Source of the DNA: Vibrio cincinnatiensis
GTDB lineage: Bacteria; Pseudomonadota; Gammaproteobacteria; Enterobacterales; Vibrionaceae
Direction: 5' to 3'
DNA: 64,000 nt
NCBI RefSeq assembly: GCF_022113815.1
Contig: NZ_SGOM01000001.1
Coordinates: 186,001 to 250,000 of the forward strand
The translations under genes were made by a program, and so were the position numbers. The notes under the pieces were generated by a model, which was not told the origin of the DNA, made no database searches, and saw only the letters and a list, made by a program, of their open reading frames with translations. Below, piece by piece: positions 1 to 9,547 of the stretch. Positions within the stretch are counted from its first letter, which is position 1. Each line of letters begins with the position of its first letter.

Positions 1-45
1 GGCAACTCTGTTGAAGATAACGTCAACCGTCAAGTAGAAGCCTAG
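1..45 (+). CDS. cydA: Cytochrome bd ubiquinol oxidase subunit I, C-terminal end (partial)
   Basis: Only the last 14 codons and a TAG stop are in the window, so the sequence alone would not identify it. The call rests on position: it ends 16 bases before cydB, and cydX and ybgE follow, which is the standard cydABX-ybgE order. The gene enters from the left edge. Confidence 0.8.
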   Translation, partial: GNSVEDNVNRQVEA

Positions 46-61
46 CCAAGGAGAAAGCAAT

Positions 62-1198
62 ATGTTTGATTACGAAATCTTACGACTGATCTGGTGGGTG
101 CTGATCGGCGTTCTACTAGTAGGTTTTGCCATTACAGATGGCTTTGATATGGGAGTGGGGGCTCTGGTTCCTGTTCTGGGGAAAAATGATTCAGAACGTC
201 GAGTCATGATTAACTCTATTGCTCCACACTGGGATGGGAACCAAGTTTGGCTAATCACGGCGGGGGGGGCGTTGTTTGCTGCTTGGCCGTTGGTTTATGC
301 AACGTCATTTTCAGGCTTCTATCTTGCGATGATTCTGACCTTAGCTGCCCTTTGGTTGCGTCCGATTGGGTTGGACTATCGTTCAAAAATTGAAGACCCA
401 AGATGGCGTAACACATGGGATATCTGCATTTCGATCAGTGGTTTTGTTCCGCCTATTATTTTTGGTGTGGCTTTTGGTAATTTATTGCAAGGTGTTCCAT
501 TCCAATTAAATGAATTAATCATGCCTAGTTACCATGGTTCATTTTTTGGCTTATTGAATCCATTTGCGCTTGTGTGTGGCTTAGTTAGCTTGTCTATGAT
601 TTTGATGCAAGGTTCAGCTTGGCTACAAATGAAAACAACGGGTGATCTGCATGCACGTGCGCGCCTAACTGCTCAATTAACGGGTTTGTTAACCTGTATC
701 CTATTTGTTGCCGCTGGTTTTTGGGTACAAAATATGGATGGTTATGTTGTGGTGAGTGCAATTGATGGTGCGGCTGCCTCAAACCCACTGAATAAAGAAG
801 TGGTTCGTGAAACGGGTGCTTGGATGCATAACTTTGAAATTTATCCAATTTTATGGTTAGCCCCTGCACTTGGTGTATTCATGCCACTCTTTGCAGTACT
901 GGCGTCTCGCTTTGAAAAAGGGGCATTAGCTTTCCTTACCTCTAGCCTAGGGAATGCGGGTGTTATCTTTACTGCAGGGTTTGCTATGTTCCCATTTGTT
1001 ATGCCATCAAGCTTAGTACCAAGCCACAGTTTAACCATGTGGGATTCGACATCGAGTGAACTGACTCTAAATGTGATGACATTTATCGCGTTTGTTATGG
1101 TGCCTATTATTCTGGCTTATACAGCATGGTCTTACTATAAAATGTTCGGTCGCTTGGATGACAAGTACATCGAAGACAATAAAAACTCACTTTACTAA
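62..1198 (+). CDS. cydB: Cytochrome bd ubiquinol oxidase subunit II
   Basis: CydB is the second large membrane subunit of the high-affinity bd quinol oxidase, which reduces oxygen to water at the inner membrane under low oxygen. The protein has 378 residues, the normal length, and repeated hydrophobic segments. It shows the family N-terminus with the GFAITDGFDMG stretch (residues 21-31) and WDGNQVW near residue 57. An AAGGAGA ribosome site lies just upstream of the ATG. It is followed at once by cydX and ybgE on the same strand, so one transcript is expected. Confidence 0.97.
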   Translation: MFDYEILRLIWWVLIGVLLVGFAITDGFDMGVGALVPVLGKNDSERRVMINSIAPHWDGNQVWLITAGGALFAAWPLVYATSFSGFYLAMILTLAALWLRPIGLDYRSKIEDPRWRNTWDICISISGFVPPIIFGVAFGNLLQGVPFQLNELIMPSYHGSFFGLLNPFALVCGLVSLSMILMQGSAWLQMKTTGDLHARARLTAQLTGLLTCILFVAAGFWVQNMDGYVVVSAIDGAAASNPLNKEVVRETGAWMHNFEIYPILWLAPALGVFMPLFAVLASRFEKGALAFLTSSLGNAGVIFTAGFAMFPFVMPSSLVPSHSLTMWDSTSSELTLNVMTFIAFVMVPIILAYTAWSYYKMFGRLDDKYIEDNKNSLY

Positions 1199-1209
1199 GG
1201 AGCGAAACG

Positions 1210-1317
1210 ATGTGGTATTTTGCATGGATTCTTGGTGTTTTGCTGGCATGTGCTTTTGGCATCATCAACGCTCTTTGGTTAGAGCACAGTGAAATGATGG
1301 ATAAAGATAGTGAATAA
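1210..1317 (+). CDS. cydX: Cytochrome bd oxidase small subunit CydX
   Basis: This 35-residue single-span protein begins MWYFAWILGVLLACAFG, almost the same as E. coli CydX, and has an acidic, polar C-terminus. CydX stabilises the haem-binding CydAB complex in the inner membrane. AAGGAGCG precedes the ATG, 11 bases after the cydB stop. Its end overlaps the GTG start of ybgE by 8 bases, which suggests translational coupling. Confidence 0.95.
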   Translation: MWYFAWILGVLLACAFGIINALWLEHSEMMDKDSE

Positions 1318-1615
1318 TGCTTCTATTCAGCTGACCAAACTGCATCAGCCAATAGATAAAATCTTATTTAAGATGTTGTCTATCCTGCTCGGGTTTTATC
1401 ATGTTGCGATGGTAATGTGGGATCCTGAAGCTTATGCGGTGAGTATTGGTGGGTTTAATGCACTAGTTGCTCCATTACTGATTTGGGCAATATGCTCAAG
1501 TATGGTGTTTGGTGTCGGCTTTAAACCTCGCAGCTGGGTTTGGCAGATTTTTTTCAGCCCTTATTTTTCACTACCGATTATGATGAGTTTTTTGTTAGTT
1601 CGCTTGACGGGGTAG
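1310..1615 (+). CDS. ybgE: Cyd operon protein YbgE
   Basis: A 101-residue inner-membrane protein with about three hydrophobic segments. It is the usual last gene of cyd operons in gammaproteobacteria, and its precise role is not known. The start is a GTG inside the last codons of cydX. A hairpin with a T-run about 40 bases after the stop ends the operon. Confidence 0.88.
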   Translation: MNNASIQLTKLHQPIDKILFKMLSILLGFYHVAMVMWDPEAYAVSIGGFNALVAPLLIWAICSSMVFGVGFKPRSWVWQIFFSPYFSLPIMMSFLLVRLTG

Positions 1616-1657
1616 CCGTTACGGATTATTAGTCAACTCGTTAATACCGAGTAAATG

Positions 1658-1692
1658 ATAGCGTTGTCTCTTTGAGGTAACGCTATTTTTTT
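1658..1692 (+). terminator. Rho-independent terminator of the cyd operon
   Basis: ATAGCGTT (1658-1665) pairs with AACGCTAT (1679-1686) around a 13-base loop and runs into a stretch of T. It sits between ybgE and the tol-pal promoter region. Confidence 0.85.
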
Positions 1693-1723
1693 ATCAAATC
1701 CCAATAAAATCTTACGCTTCAGT

Positions 1724-1754
1724 TTGTACTTACAACAAAGAGATGCGGTATAGT
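1724..1754 (+). promoter_or_regulatory. Possible sigma-70 promoter for the ybgC-tol-pal operon
   Basis: TTGTAC (1724-1729) and TATAGT (1749-1754) are separated by 19 bases, a little wide. The -10 box lies about 42 bases before the ybgC ATG. This is the only clear promoter-like pair between the cyd terminator and ybgC. Confidence 0.45.
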
Positions 1755-1795
1755 ACCAAGCTAAACTTCCCTATGTTTGATGCGGAAATGGCGAA

Positions 1796-2206
1796 ATGAT
1801 ACAAGTGTTCGATTGGCCTATCACTATTTACTATGAAGATACGGATGCTGGAGGCGTGGTTTACCATGCTAACTATCTTAAATTCTTTGAGCGTGCTAGA
1901 ACGGAAATGCTGCGTTCGCTGGGCGTGTCACAACACACCTTACTGGAACAAAATCTTGGCTTTGTGGTCCGACATGCGGATATCGATTTTTTGCGAGCTG
2001 CACGTTTAGATGATCAACTGCAGGTGAAAAGCATGATAACAGAGCTAAAGAAAGCCTCCTTAATCTTCTGTCAAGAGCTGGTCAATCCTGAGGGGCAACT
2101 ATTGTGTAAAGCATTAGTTAAGGTAGCATGTATTGATAATCAAAAGATGAGGCCACAAGCCATGCCTCAATCAATTATTTTGGAGTTAACAAAGAGTGAC
2201 CGCTGA
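1796..2206 (+). CDS. ybgC: Tol-Pal associated acyl-CoA thioesterase
   Basis: This 136-residue single hotdog-fold (4HBT) protein is a cytoplasmic acyl-CoA thioesterase, normally the first gene of the tol-pal operon. The active-site region [20 protein letters not shown] begins at residue 12, with Asp17 the expected catalytic residue and His24 nearby. Its last codons overlap the GTG start of tolQ. Length and motif match the family exactly. Confidence 0.96.
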   Translation: MIQVFDWPITIYYEDTDAGGVVYHANYLKFFERARTEMLRSLGVSQHTLLEQNLGFVVRHADIDFLRAARLDDQLQVKSMITELKKASLIFCQELVNPEGQLLCKALVKVACIDNQKMRPQAMPQSIILELTKSDR

Positions 2207-2879
2207 TATTTCCATGTTCGATCTGTTCTTGCAGGCCAGTCTATTAGTTAAGTTGGTTATGCTTATCTTATTCGGTATGTCTGTCGCTTCATGGGCGATG
2301 ATCATCACACGTAACAAAGTTCTTTCTCAGGCAGAGAAAAGTGCAGAAAAGTTTGAAGATAAGTTTTGGTCCGGTAATGATTTGTCTGTTTTATATCAAG
2401 ATGTCAAAAAAAGAAAAGACAGCCTAGAAGGGGCGGAAGAAATCTTCTACTCCGGTTTTACTGAATTTGCTCGTTTGCATAAACTGCATGCGGCTTCACC
2501 AGATTATGTTATGGAAGGAACGGGGCGATCAATGCGCGTTGCGGTTTCCCGTGAGGTTGATGAGTTAGAAACGCATTTACCTTTTTTGGCGACGGTTGGC
2601 TCAATCAGTCCTTATATCGGTTTATTTGGTACAGTGTGGGGTATCATGCATGCCTTTATTGCACTGGGTGAAGTCAAACAAGCAACGCTAGCGATGGTGG
2701 CTCCCGGTATTGCTGAAGCACTTGTAGCTACGGCAATGGGGTTGTTTGCTGCGATTCCAGCAGTTATCGCTTACAACCGATTTAGTAGCAAAGTCAGTAA
2801 ATTAGAACATACGTATGCGACTTTTTCTGAAGAGTTTCACAGTATATTACATCGTCAAGCCATGGCGGGTAAGGAATAA
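2196..2879 (+). CDS. tolQ: Tol-Pal system proton channel subunit TolQ
   Basis: TolQ forms the proton-conducting motor with TolR and energises TolA during outer-membrane constriction at division. This MotA/TolQ/ExbB-family protein has 227 residues, an N-terminal membrane span, a cytoplasmic loop and two C-terminal spans. The conserved [17 protein letters not shown] stretch lies near residues 138-154. The GTG at 2196 overlaps ybgC; an ATG at 2214 is an alternative start that removes six residues. Confidence 0.96.
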   Translation: MTADISMFDLFLQASLLVKLVMLILFGMSVASWAMIITRNKVLSQAEKSAEKFEDKFWSGNDLSVLYQDVKKRKDSLEGAEEIFYSGFTEFARLHKLHAASPDYVMEGTGRSMRVAVSREVDELETHLPFLATVGSISPYIGLFGTVWGIMHAFIALGEVKQATLAMVAPGIAEALVATAMGLFAAIPAVIAYNRFSSKVSKLEHTYATFSEEFHSILHRQAMAGKE

Positions 2880-2882
2880 CAG

Positions 2883-3326
2883 ATGGCAGGTTATCAACCG
2901 AAGAAACGGAAGATGACAGCTGAAATCAACGTTGTCCCTTATATTGATGTAATGTTGGTTTTGCTGATTATCTTTATGGTGACTTCCCCTTTTATTACTC
3001 AAGGGGTTGAAGTGGAACTTCCGAAAACCTCAACGGCTAAATCTACAGCCGAGTTAGCAAAAGAAACGGACGCAAGTTTTATTATTGTTGAAGTAGATAA
3101 AGACGGAAATTTAGGCTTAAGCGTGAATGATGAAGAGGTTCAACGAGGGCTCTCTTTACAAGATGTTATCGTGCGAGTGAAAGCAGAACTGTCACTGAAA
3201 CCCGATTCGCCTGTTGCTGTTGGGGGTGATGCCGCAACACCCTATGCGGATATTGTTTTAGTGTTAGATGAATTAAGCCGAGCGGGCATAGCGAAAGTGG
3301 GCTTACTCACGGATATCAAAGAATAG
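2883..3326 (+). CDS. tolR: Tol-Pal system protein TolR
   Basis: This 147-residue ExbD/TolR-family protein is the second half of the TolQR motor. A short cytoplasmic tail is followed by one span containing NVVPYIDVMLVLLIIFMV, with Asp22 as the proton-carrying residue, then a periplasmic domain. It starts 3 bases after the tolQ stop. Confidence 0.96.
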   Translation: MAGYQPKKRKMTAEINVVPYIDVMLVLLIIFMVTSPFITQGVEVELPKTSTAKSTAELAKETDASFIIVEVDKDGNLGLSVNDEEVQRGLSLQDVIVRVKAELSLKPDSPVAVGGDAATPYADIVLVLDELSRAGIAKVGLLTDIKE

Positions 3327-3340
3327 GCTTATAAGCGTTG

Positions 3341-4420
3341 ATGAAAGCGAAAAAATCGAACAAAGCGTTGGATAAAAAACCACTGATCCTTTCGGTGGTA
3401 TTACATGCGGCTTTGCTGATTGTGCTCGTGTGGGGGGCCGATTTTACTTTTTCATCGCCGACTCCTGAAACGGGTGGGGTCGTGATGCAAGCGGTGGTGA
3501 TAGATCCTAACCTCGTTAAGCAGCAAGCTCAGCAAATTCGTAGCCAACGTGAGACGGCAGCGAAAAAAGAGCAAGAACGATTAGATAAATTACGCCGAGA
3601 AAGTGAGCAACTGGAGCGGAATCGCAAAGAAGCAGAAGAACGAGTTCGCCAACTGAAGGAGCAGCAAGCCAGAGAAGCTAAAGTGGCTCGTGAAGCAGAA
3701 AAAGCTCGCCTGCAGAAAGAGCAAGAGCAAAAAGTTGCTGCAGAGAAGGCGCGTGAAGAACAAGCGCGTGCCGCAAAAGCAGAAGCAGAAAGAAAAGCTA
3801 ACGAACAAGCCGCGAAGAAGGCGGAAGCAGAACGTGCGGCCAAAGCGGCTGCTGCTGCCAAAGCAGAGCAAGAGCGTTTAGCTCGTGAAAAGGCAGCTCA
3901 GGAAGCCAAAGAGAAAGCTCAACGCGAACGTGAAGCGGCTGAGCGAGCAGAGAAAGAACGGGTTGCGAAAGAAAAAGCAGCCAAAGCTGCTGCAGAGAAA
4001 GCGCGTCAAGAACAGCAACGATTAGAACGCTTGGAGCGGGAACGTAAAGAGCAAGAAGCCGCGTTAAATAATATTTTTGCAGGGTTGGAGAGTGAAGCGC
4101 AAAATATTTCTGCGGCTCGTTCTCAATATATCAGTAATGAAGCCCAACGTTGGGGTGCTATCTATACTCAATTGATTGAGCAAAATCTGTTATTAGAAGA
4201 TAGCTTCCGGGGAAAGCAATGTAAGGTCAATTTGCGTCTTATTCCGACCGGGGCCGATGCAATTGTTGGTGATTTACAAATCGTAGAAGGGGATTCTCGG
4301 CTTTGTGCAGCAACTAAGCGTGCGGTAGCCCAAGTGGGAAGCTTTCCGTTACCGAAAGCCGATGAAGCGGATGTGATTGAGAAGCTTAAAAACATTAACT
4401 TAACCGTAGTTCCAGATTAA
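3341..4420 (+). CDS. tolA: Cell envelope integrity protein TolA
   Basis: TolA spans the periplasm and links the TolQR motor to Pal and TolB. One span lies near residues 15-35. A very long Ala/Lys/Glu/Arg-rich helix runs from about residue 65 to 240, and the C-terminal globular domain has a cysteine pair. An in-frame TTG directly precedes the ATG at 3341; the ATG is preferred. The biased codons of the helix create long but meaningless antisense frames. Confidence 0.95.
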   Translation: MKAKKSNKALDKKPLILSVVLHAALLIVLVWGADFTFSSPTPETGGVVMQAVVIDPNLVKQQAQQIRSQRETAAKKEQERLDKLRRESEQLERNRKEAEERVRQLKEQQAREAKVAREAEKARLQKEQEQKVAAEKAREEQARAAKAEAERKANEQAAKKAEAERAAKAAAAAKAEQERLAREKAAQEAKEKAQREREAAERAEKERVAKEKAAKAAAEKARQEQQRLERLERERKEQEAALNNIFAGLESEAQNISAARSQYISNEAQRWGAIYTQLIEQNLLLEDSFRGKQCKVNLRLIPTGADAIVGDLQIVEGDSRLCAATKRAVAQVGSFPLPKADEADVIEKLKNINLTVVPD

Positions 4421-4432
4421 AAGGAAAAGCTC

Positions 4433-5785
4433 GTGTTAAAGCGATTATTAGTAGGGTGGTTATTGGTCATCACCAGTAGCGTACAACTGGCCCACGGGGC
4501 GCTTGAATTGGTAATAACAGACGGCGTGAACTCTGCTCGTCCGATTGCGATTGTTCCTTTTAAATGGGAAGGAAATCAACCGCTTCCTCAGGACATTTCT
4601 GCAGTGATTGCCTCAGATTTACAACGCAGTGGTAAATTTAGCCCCATTGCCACTAATCGTATGCCACAAACCCCTTACCATGAAGCGGATGTTAAGTTTG
4701 ATGCATGGACTCGAATTGGCGTTGATGCACTACTAACGGGGTCAATTACTTTGAATGACCAAGGTAATTACGTCATCAATTATCAACTGGTTGACGTTGT
4801 TCGTGGGCAATTGACTCAAGGCCAAAGCCGAGCATTAAGTGCGGATGGACAGTTAGTATTATCGAAAGATCATGTGCTATTTAATAAAGTGGCGACCGTA
4901 CCGGTAAAACGGATGCGCGAGTATGCTCACCGAATTGCGGATTTAGTGTATGAAGAGCTCACAGGGGAAAAAGGTGCATTTCTCACCCGTATCGCTTATG
5001 TCGTTGTTAACGATAAAGATAATTACCCTTATCAACTGAGAGTGGCTGATTATGATGGTTATAATGAGCGCCTTGTTTTACGCTCTAAACAACCATTAAT
5101 GTCTCCGGCTTGGTCTCCAGATGGTCGTCAGTTAGCCTATGTAAGTTTTCAGAATGGCCAAGCTGAAATATTTTTAATGAATATATATACGGGAGAACGT
5201 GAAAAAATCACGTCATTCCCTCGCCATAACGGTGCCCCTCGTTTCTCTCCTGATGGCAAAAAATTGGCCTTAGTGTTATCGAAAACAGGCAGCCTACAGG
5301 TCTATACGCTCGATCTCTCCTCTCGGAAATTGACACAAATTACTCGAGGTCGCTCAAATAATACCGAACCTTTCTGGAGTCCAGATGGCAAATCCTTAAT
5401 ATTTACGTCTGATAGGGGTGGTAACCCACAGATTTATCAAGTAAATTTAAGCGATGATGCGACAAAGCGTTTAACATGGCAGGGAAGTCAGAATCTTGGT
5501 GGGCAAATTACCCCAGATGGAAGATTCCTTATCATGGTAAACCGAAATAATTCGGGCTTTAACTTAGCAAAACAAGATTTGGAAACCGGAGCAGTACAAA
5601 TTCTGACAAAAACATTGTTGGATGAATCTCCAAGTATTGCCCCAAATGGTGGCATGGTTATTTACAGTTCAATGTATAATCAGGCGAATGTCTTGTCTAT
5701 GGTTTCTATAGATGGGCGATTTAAAGCAAGGTTACCAGCAACCAATGGGCGCGTTAGGGCTCCTGCATGGTCTCCGTTTTTATAG
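4433..5785 (+). CDS. tolB: Tol-Pal system beta-propeller protein TolB
   Basis: This periplasmic 450-residue protein binds Pal and TolA. A Sec signal peptide ends near HGA at residue 23, an N-terminal alpha/beta domain follows, and the C-terminal beta-propeller has repeated blades with [20 protein letters not shown] and [15 protein letters not shown] motifs. The start is a GTG preceded by AAAAGGAAAAG. It sits 12 bases after tolA. Confidence 0.97.
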   Translation: MLKRLLVGWLLVITSSVQLAHGALELVITDGVNSARPIAIVPFKWEGNQPLPQDISAVIASDLQRSGKFSPIATNRMPQTPYHEADVKFDAWTRIGVDALLTGSITLNDQGNYVINYQLVDVVRGQLTQGQSRALSADGQLVLSKDHVLFNKVATVPVKRMREYAHRIADLVYEELTGEKGAFLTRIAYVVVNDKDNYPYQLRVADYDGYNERLVLRSKQPLMSPAWSPDGRQLAYVSFQNGQAEIFLMNIYTGEREKITSFPRHNGAPRFSPDGKKLALVLSKTGSLQVYTLDLSSRKLTQITRGRSNNTEPFWSPDGKSLIFTSDRGGNPQIYQVNLSDDATKRLTWQGSQNLGGQITPDGRFLIMVNRNNSGFNLAKQDLETGAVQILTKTLLDESPSIAPNGGMVIYSSMYNQANVLSMVSIDGRFKARLPATNGRVRAPAWSPFL

Positions 5786-5832
5786 CAAACTTACAATTTA
5801 GCAACTAACTATTTCATAGTAAGGAAAATAAG

Positions 5833-6381
5833 ATGCAACTTAACAAGGTTCTTAAAGGGCTACTAATTGCGCTACCTGTTCTTGCAGTTACTGCATGTAG
5901 TTCAAGTGATGAAGCAGCAAGTGCTTCTTCTGAGTCACAAACTAACCAATCTACTTCAGGTGAGTCACGTACACGCAGTATGGATACAACGGTTGTATCG
6001 CCAATTGATGAGAATGCACAACTTTCTGAGCAAGAGTTGAAAGAGCAAGCTCTACGTGAAACTCAAACTATTTACTTTGCGTTTGATAATGCAACTATTG
6101 CACGTGATTATGAAGAAATGCTTTCTGCTCATGCGGCTTACTTAAGCAAAAACCCAAGCCTAAAAGTAACCGTTGAAGGTCATGCTGACGAGCGTGGTAC
6201 CCCTGAGTACAACATTGCGCTTGGTGAACGTCGTGCACAAGCGGTAGCGAAATACCTAGAAGCGCTAGGTGTACAGGCTGACCAAATTGCTATTGTTAGT
6301 TACGGTGAAGAAAAGCCATTGCTTCTTGGTCAAACCGAAGATGTTTATGCTAAGAACCGCCGTGCTGTTCTTGTCTACTAA
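5833..6381 (+). CDS. pal: Peptidoglycan-associated lipoprotein Pal
   Basis: An outer-membrane lipoprotein that ties the outer membrane to peptidoglycan. The lipobox ends in VTAC with the lipidated Cys22, a Ser-rich linker follows, and the OmpA-like peptidoglycan-binding domain covers the C-terminal 110 residues ([29 protein letters not shown]). A strong TAAGGAAAAT ribosome site precedes the ATG. Its codons look more biased than those of its neighbours, as expected for an abundant lipoprotein. Confidence 0.98.
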   Translation: MQLNKVLKGLLIALPVLAVTACSSSDEAASASSESQTNQSTSGESRTRSMDTTVVSPIDENAQLSEQELKEQALRETQTIYFAFDNATIARDYEEMLSAHAAYLSKNPSLKVTVEGHADERGTPEYNIALGERRAQAVAKYLEALGVQADQIAIVSYGEEKPLLLGQTEDVYAKNRRAVLVY

Positions 6382-6395
6382 TTGAGGGATCCCTC

Positions 6396-7175
6396 ATGTT
6401 CAGTAACCTTAAGCGCGTATTTACGCTTGCGTTACTGGCAAGTGCAGCGAGCATTTCGTTCGCTGCACCAGCTCCAGTATCAGATCTAGGAAACAGTAAC
6501 CAACGAGTCTCCACTTCTTCAGCTATCGCAGGAGAAACTGACGTTGCTCGTTTGGAACGTTTGCTTGAAAACCGAAATCGAATGCAACTGCAGATGCAAA
6601 AGCAGTTGGACGATATGGCCCTTGAAATTAATGAATTACGTGGGCAAATAGAAAGAAATAACTACGATATGCAGCAAATGTTGCAGCGTCAACGAGAACT
6701 GTTTGTTGAACTTGATACTTTGCGTCGTGAGGCTAAACGTCCTGCTGCAGAAACGGCTACTAGTGAGAGTAGTGATGATGTACCACTAGGGACTTTTAGC
6801 AGTGATGCAGATGAACAGGCGGCTTATCAAAATGCCGTTGATCTCATTTTGAAGAAACGAGATTATGCGGGCGCGATTGCGGCTTTCCAACAATTCCAAA
6901 AAGACTATCCGAATTCAAGTTTTGCTCCTAACGCCCATTACTGGTTAGGCCAGCTTTACTTTGCACAGAAAAACGATCAAGAAGCAGTAAAAAGTTTTGC
7001 CGCGGTGATCAGTTATCAAGATTCTAATAAACGCGCAGATGCACTGGTGAAATTAGGCGATCTAGCGGCACGAAATAATAATGCTGCTCAAGCCAAAAAA
7101 TATTACCAACAAGTGGTGGATGACTATCCTAATAGTGCATCAGCAAAAGTTGCCCAAGATCACTTAAAACCATAA
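6396..7175 (+). CDS. cpoB: Cell division coordinator CpoB (YbgF)
   Basis: CpoB is periplasmic and coordinates peptidoglycan synthesis with outer-membrane constriction through TolA and PBP1B. The 259-residue protein has a signal peptide (cleavage near FAAPA, residues 22-26), a coiled-coil trimerisation region around residues 50-110, and TPR repeats in the C-terminal half (YWLGQLYFAQKNDQEAVKSF). It is the last gene of the operon and is followed by a hairpin with T-rich tail. Confidence 0.95.
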   Translation: MFSNLKRVFTLALLASAASISFAAPAPVSDLGNSNQRVSTSSAIAGETDVARLERLLENRNRMQLQMQKQLDDMALEINELRGQIERNNYDMQQMLQRQRELFVELDTLRREAKRPAAETATSESSDDVPLGTFSSDADEQAAYQNAVDLILKKRDYAGAIAAFQQFQKDYPNSSFAPNAHYWLGQLYFAQKNDQEAVKSFAAVISYQDSNKRADALVKLGDLAARNNNAAQAKKYYQQVVDDYPNSASAKVAQDHLKP

Positions 7176-7193
7176 ACCTTGTTTTTTACTATT

Positions 7194-7227
7194 GGGGGGC
7201 GCTAAATTAGCGGCCTCTTTTGTTTTT
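7194..7227 (+). terminator. Terminator after cpoB
   Basis: CGCTAA (7200-7205) pairs with TTAGCG (7207-7212), extended by flanking G and C runs, and is followed by TTTTGTTTTTT. It separates the tol-pal operon from nadA. Confidence 0.6.
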
Positions 7228-7259
7228 TACAAAAGGTGGTACCACGTATCGAATCACTT

Positions 7260-7289
7260 TTGCCTATTTTTGCTGATACAGTGTACAAT
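7260..7289 (+). promoter_or_regulatory. Likely sigma-70 promoter of nadA
   Basis: TTGCCT (7260-7265) and TACAAT (7284-7289) are 18 bases apart. The -10 box is about 35 bases upstream of the nadA ATG. Confidence 0.6.
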
Positions 7290-7324
7290 GCGCCCATTAC
7301 ATAACGTTGCACAGAGCAAGAGCA

Positions 7325-8368
7325 ATGAGTCATATACTGGATAAAATCGATACGGTATACCCGTTCCCTGCTAAACCCATCCCATTAACGGATGAGGAAA
7401 AGCAAACCTATGTAGCAAGAATCAAGCAGCAGCTAAAAGACAAAGATGCGGTACTGATTGCCCATTATTATACAGATCCTGAAATCCAGGCTCTAGCTGA
7501 AGAAACGGGTGGTTTTGTTGGTGATTCGTTAGAAATGGCCAAATTTGGTAATCGTCACCCAGCGCAGACTTTATTGATCGCGGGCGTTCGATTTATGGGA
7601 GAGTCAGCCAAAATTCTCACTCCCGAAAAACGTATTTTAATGCCTACACTTGAAGCAGAATGTTCTTTAGATCTCGGCTGTCCAGCAGATCAATTTACGA
7701 CCTTTTGTGATGCTCATCCTGACTATACTGTCGTGGTTTATGCCAATACTTCTGCCGCTGTTAAAGCGCGTGCAGATTGGGTTGTCACATCCAGTATTGC
7801 ATTAGAAATTGTTGAGCATCTTGATTCTGAAGATAAAAAAATCATCTGGGGGCCAGATAGACACCTTGGTTCTTATATTGCTAAGAAAACTGGAGCAGAA
7901 ATGCTACTGTGGCAAGGGGAATGCGTAGTACATGATGAGTTCTCCGCTGATGCCCTACGTAAAATGAAAGCACTATACCCAGATGCAGCAGTATTAGTGC
8001 ACCCTGAATCTCCGGCGAGTGTGGTTGAATTGGCCGATGCGGTAGGTTCTACTAGCCAACTCATTAAAGCGGCAAAAGCATTGCCACAGCAACAGATGAT
8101 TGTTGCGACCGATAAAGGCATTTTCTTTAAAATGCAGCAGATGGTTCCAGAGAAAGAGCTTATTGAAGCGCCAACGGCTGGCGCTGGTGCAACTTGTCGT
8201 AGCTGTGCTCATTGCCCGTGGATGGCAATGAATGGTTTGAAGGCAATAGAAGGTGCATTGCGTGATGATGGGCAAGGCCACGAAATTTTTGTTGATGAAG
8301 CTATCCGAGTCAAATCGTTAGTTCCGCTTAATCGAATGTTAGATTTTGCTGAGCAACTCAATAAATAA
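7325..8368 (+). CDS. nadA: Quinolinate synthase NadA
   Basis: NadA condenses iminoaspartate with dihydroxyacetone phosphate to quinolinate in de novo NAD synthesis, using a 4Fe-4S cluster. The protein has 347 residues from the ATG at 7325 ([15 protein letters not shown]). The frame is also open upstream to a TTG at 7307, but the ATG matches the family start. The cluster cysteines are visible in [10 protein letters not shown] and [10 protein letters not shown]. It is a single-gene unit with its own promoter and terminator. Confidence 0.97.
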   Translation: MSHILDKIDTVYPFPAKPIPLTDEEKQTYVARIKQQLKDKDAVLIAHYYTDPEIQALAEETGGFVGDSLEMAKFGNRHPAQTLLIAGVRFMGESAKILTPEKRILMPTLEAECSLDLGCPADQFTTFCDAHPDYTVVVYANTSAAVKARADWVVTSSIALEIVEHLDSEDKKIIWGPDRHLGSYIAKKTGAEMLLWQGECVVHDEFSADALRKMKALYPDAAVLVHPESPASVVELADAVGSTSQLIKAAKALPQQQMIVATDKGIFFKMQQMVPEKELIEAPTAGAGATCRSCAHCPWMAMNGLKAIEGALRDDGQGHEIFVDEAIRVKSLVPLNRMLDFAEQLNK

Positions 8369-8398
8369 AAGGTAATGCCTGATATCGTATTCGGTATT

Positions 8399-8430
8399 AA
8401 AAGCCCGTTTCATAAAGATCGGGCTTTTAA
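8399..8430. terminator. Terminator between nadA and the convergent UPF0149 gene
   Basis: AAAAGCCCG (8399-8407) pairs with CGGGCTTTT (8420-8428). The A-run before and T-run after make it usable in both directions, which suits the convergent genes. Confidence 0.85.
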
Positions 8431-8462
8431 CTATTAGGTTATTTTAAGCGTATTCGGCTGAT

Positions 8463-9065
8463 TTATTGTGCTTCAGCAAGCTGCATACCTCGTTTTGCTA
8501 GCCCACACAACATCACAGGAATGGCATTATAGATTTCCTCAAACTGATCTAAATCGTCAATCCCCTGTTGGCTTAGCGTAGCAAGTGATGTCTCCGGATC
8601 ATAAAGCATGCTTAATGAAAGGAGGACGCCTCCGAGTAAGGCATTATCTTGACTTTCTTCTGGCATTAATACTTCCCAGTCATCACGAGTTAGTTGCCAA
8701 CCTTGTAATACTCCTTCACAAAAATCTCTCGTTGCTTGGTTAACAAGATCGGCCTCATCTAGTTCACACCCTTCAGGCCAAGCCCAAGCACCATCAAGCA
8801 GAGCTGGTCGGTACACATTCCATAAATGGATAATCTGCTCTAAGTAGCTTTCTAGCAGCTCACCATCTTGAAAAGGAGCAACATCATCGCCACCCCATAA
8901 AAAGGGTAACCACTCTTCTGGGGGGAGGATATTGGGCGCTAAAGCCATTGCCGTGATAAAACCGCGAGTTTTAGCTTCATTAAGTAATTTATCTTCGAGT
9001 TCGGGTAAAGTTAGAATGTCGTGTAAGGTCAAAATGGAATTCCATGTATAACAGCGAAAAGTCAC
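8463..9065 (-). CDS. UPF0149 (YecA/YgfB-like) family protein
   Basis: A 200-residue acidic protein whose N-terminal half (GFITAMALAPNILPPEEWLPF, then LWGGDD) is typical of the UPF0149/YecA family. The C-terminal SEC-C zinc motif found in some members is absent. The function is unknown. The listed start is a GTG; an in-frame TTG 36 bases in (TLHDILTLPELEDKL) is equally possible, so the first dozen residues are uncertain. It converges on nadA. Confidence 0.8.
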   Translation of the reverse strand: MTFRCYTWNSILTLHDILTLPELEDKLLNEAKTRGFITAMALAPNILPPEEWLPFLWGGDDVAPFQDGELLESYLEQIIHLWNVYRPALLDGAWAWPEGCELDEADLVNQATRDFCEGVLQGWQLTRDDWEVLMPEESQDNALLGGVLLSLSMLYDPETSLATLSQQGIDDLDQFEEIYNAIPVMLCGLAKRGMQLAEAQ

Positions 9066-9289
9066 TGTCTATCTTAACCTTAAATTGTCGAATAATGCGA
9101 ATTTGATTACAAGCTTAGGTACGCCTCATAAAATTAAACTAGCCATATCTTTTTTCATCTACGGTTATGAGTATATGAATCGCACCCATATTTCCGCTAT
9201 TTGATAGGGATCTACTGTGTTGAACTTAGGCGAATGACTCAATAAGTGAGCAACTAGAGACTCAGTAAGACTTTTTTCCTGATTTCTGC

Positions 9290-9318
9290 TTGACCATTCC
9301 CTCTATTATCATTAAATT
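9290..9318 (+). promoter_or_regulatory. Likely promoter of tRNA-Ser
   Basis: TTGACC (9290-9295) and TAAATT (9313-9318) are 17 bases apart and lie about 30 bases before the tRNA. The -10 is followed by a GC-rich stretch as in stringently controlled stable-RNA promoters. No gene is seen in 9066-9289. Confidence 0.6.
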
Positions 9319-9346
9319 AGCGCCTCGTTAGCTTAGCTAACGTATC

Positions 9347-9434
9347 GGTGAGTTGTCCGAGTGGCTGAAGGAGCACGCCTGGAAAGTGTGTATACGGCAA
9401 CGTATCGAGAGTTCGAATCTCTCACTCACCGCCA
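9347..9434 (+). tRNA. tRNA-Ser (anticodon GGA)
   Basis: This 88-base class II tRNA has acceptor arms GGTGAG/CTCACC, a GGA anticodon in the CTGGAAA loop, a long variable arm, a TTCGAATC T-loop and an encoded CCA end. Its 3' end is the attachment site of the island that follows. In V. cholerae the VPI-2 island is likewise at a tRNA-Ser, by general knowledge. Confidence 0.97.
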
Positions 9435-9480
9435 CATTCAAGTTTAAAGACGTCTCAGGACGTCTTTTTTCTTATCTAAA
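9429..9480 (+). repeat. attL: left direct repeat at tRNA-Ser 3' end
   Basis: It begins CCGCCACATTCAAG and continues through the AAGACGTCTCAGGACGTCTT terminator to CTTATCTAAA. Against 30486-30537 it differs only at three bases (TTT versus AAA at 9443-9445). The crossover is probably in the tRNA 3' end. Confidence 0.88.
9446..9471 (+). terminator. tRNA-Ser terminator
   Basis: AAGACGTC and GACGTCTT form an 8-bp stem with a TCAG loop and a T-run. It ends the tRNA transcript and is part of the att repeat. Confidence 0.85.
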
Positions 9481-9547
9481 AATTATCAAAATCAATGAGT
9501 TACGGTTTCGTGGCGTTCCATAAAGTGTCGTAAAAGCGCTTGTCTAG

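Noticed and set aside
3529..3871. Antisense frames of 93-110 residues within tolA
   Set aside because: They mirror the Ala/Lys/Glu codon bias of the TolA helix and give low-complexity Ser/Phe/Cys-rich products without ribosome sites.
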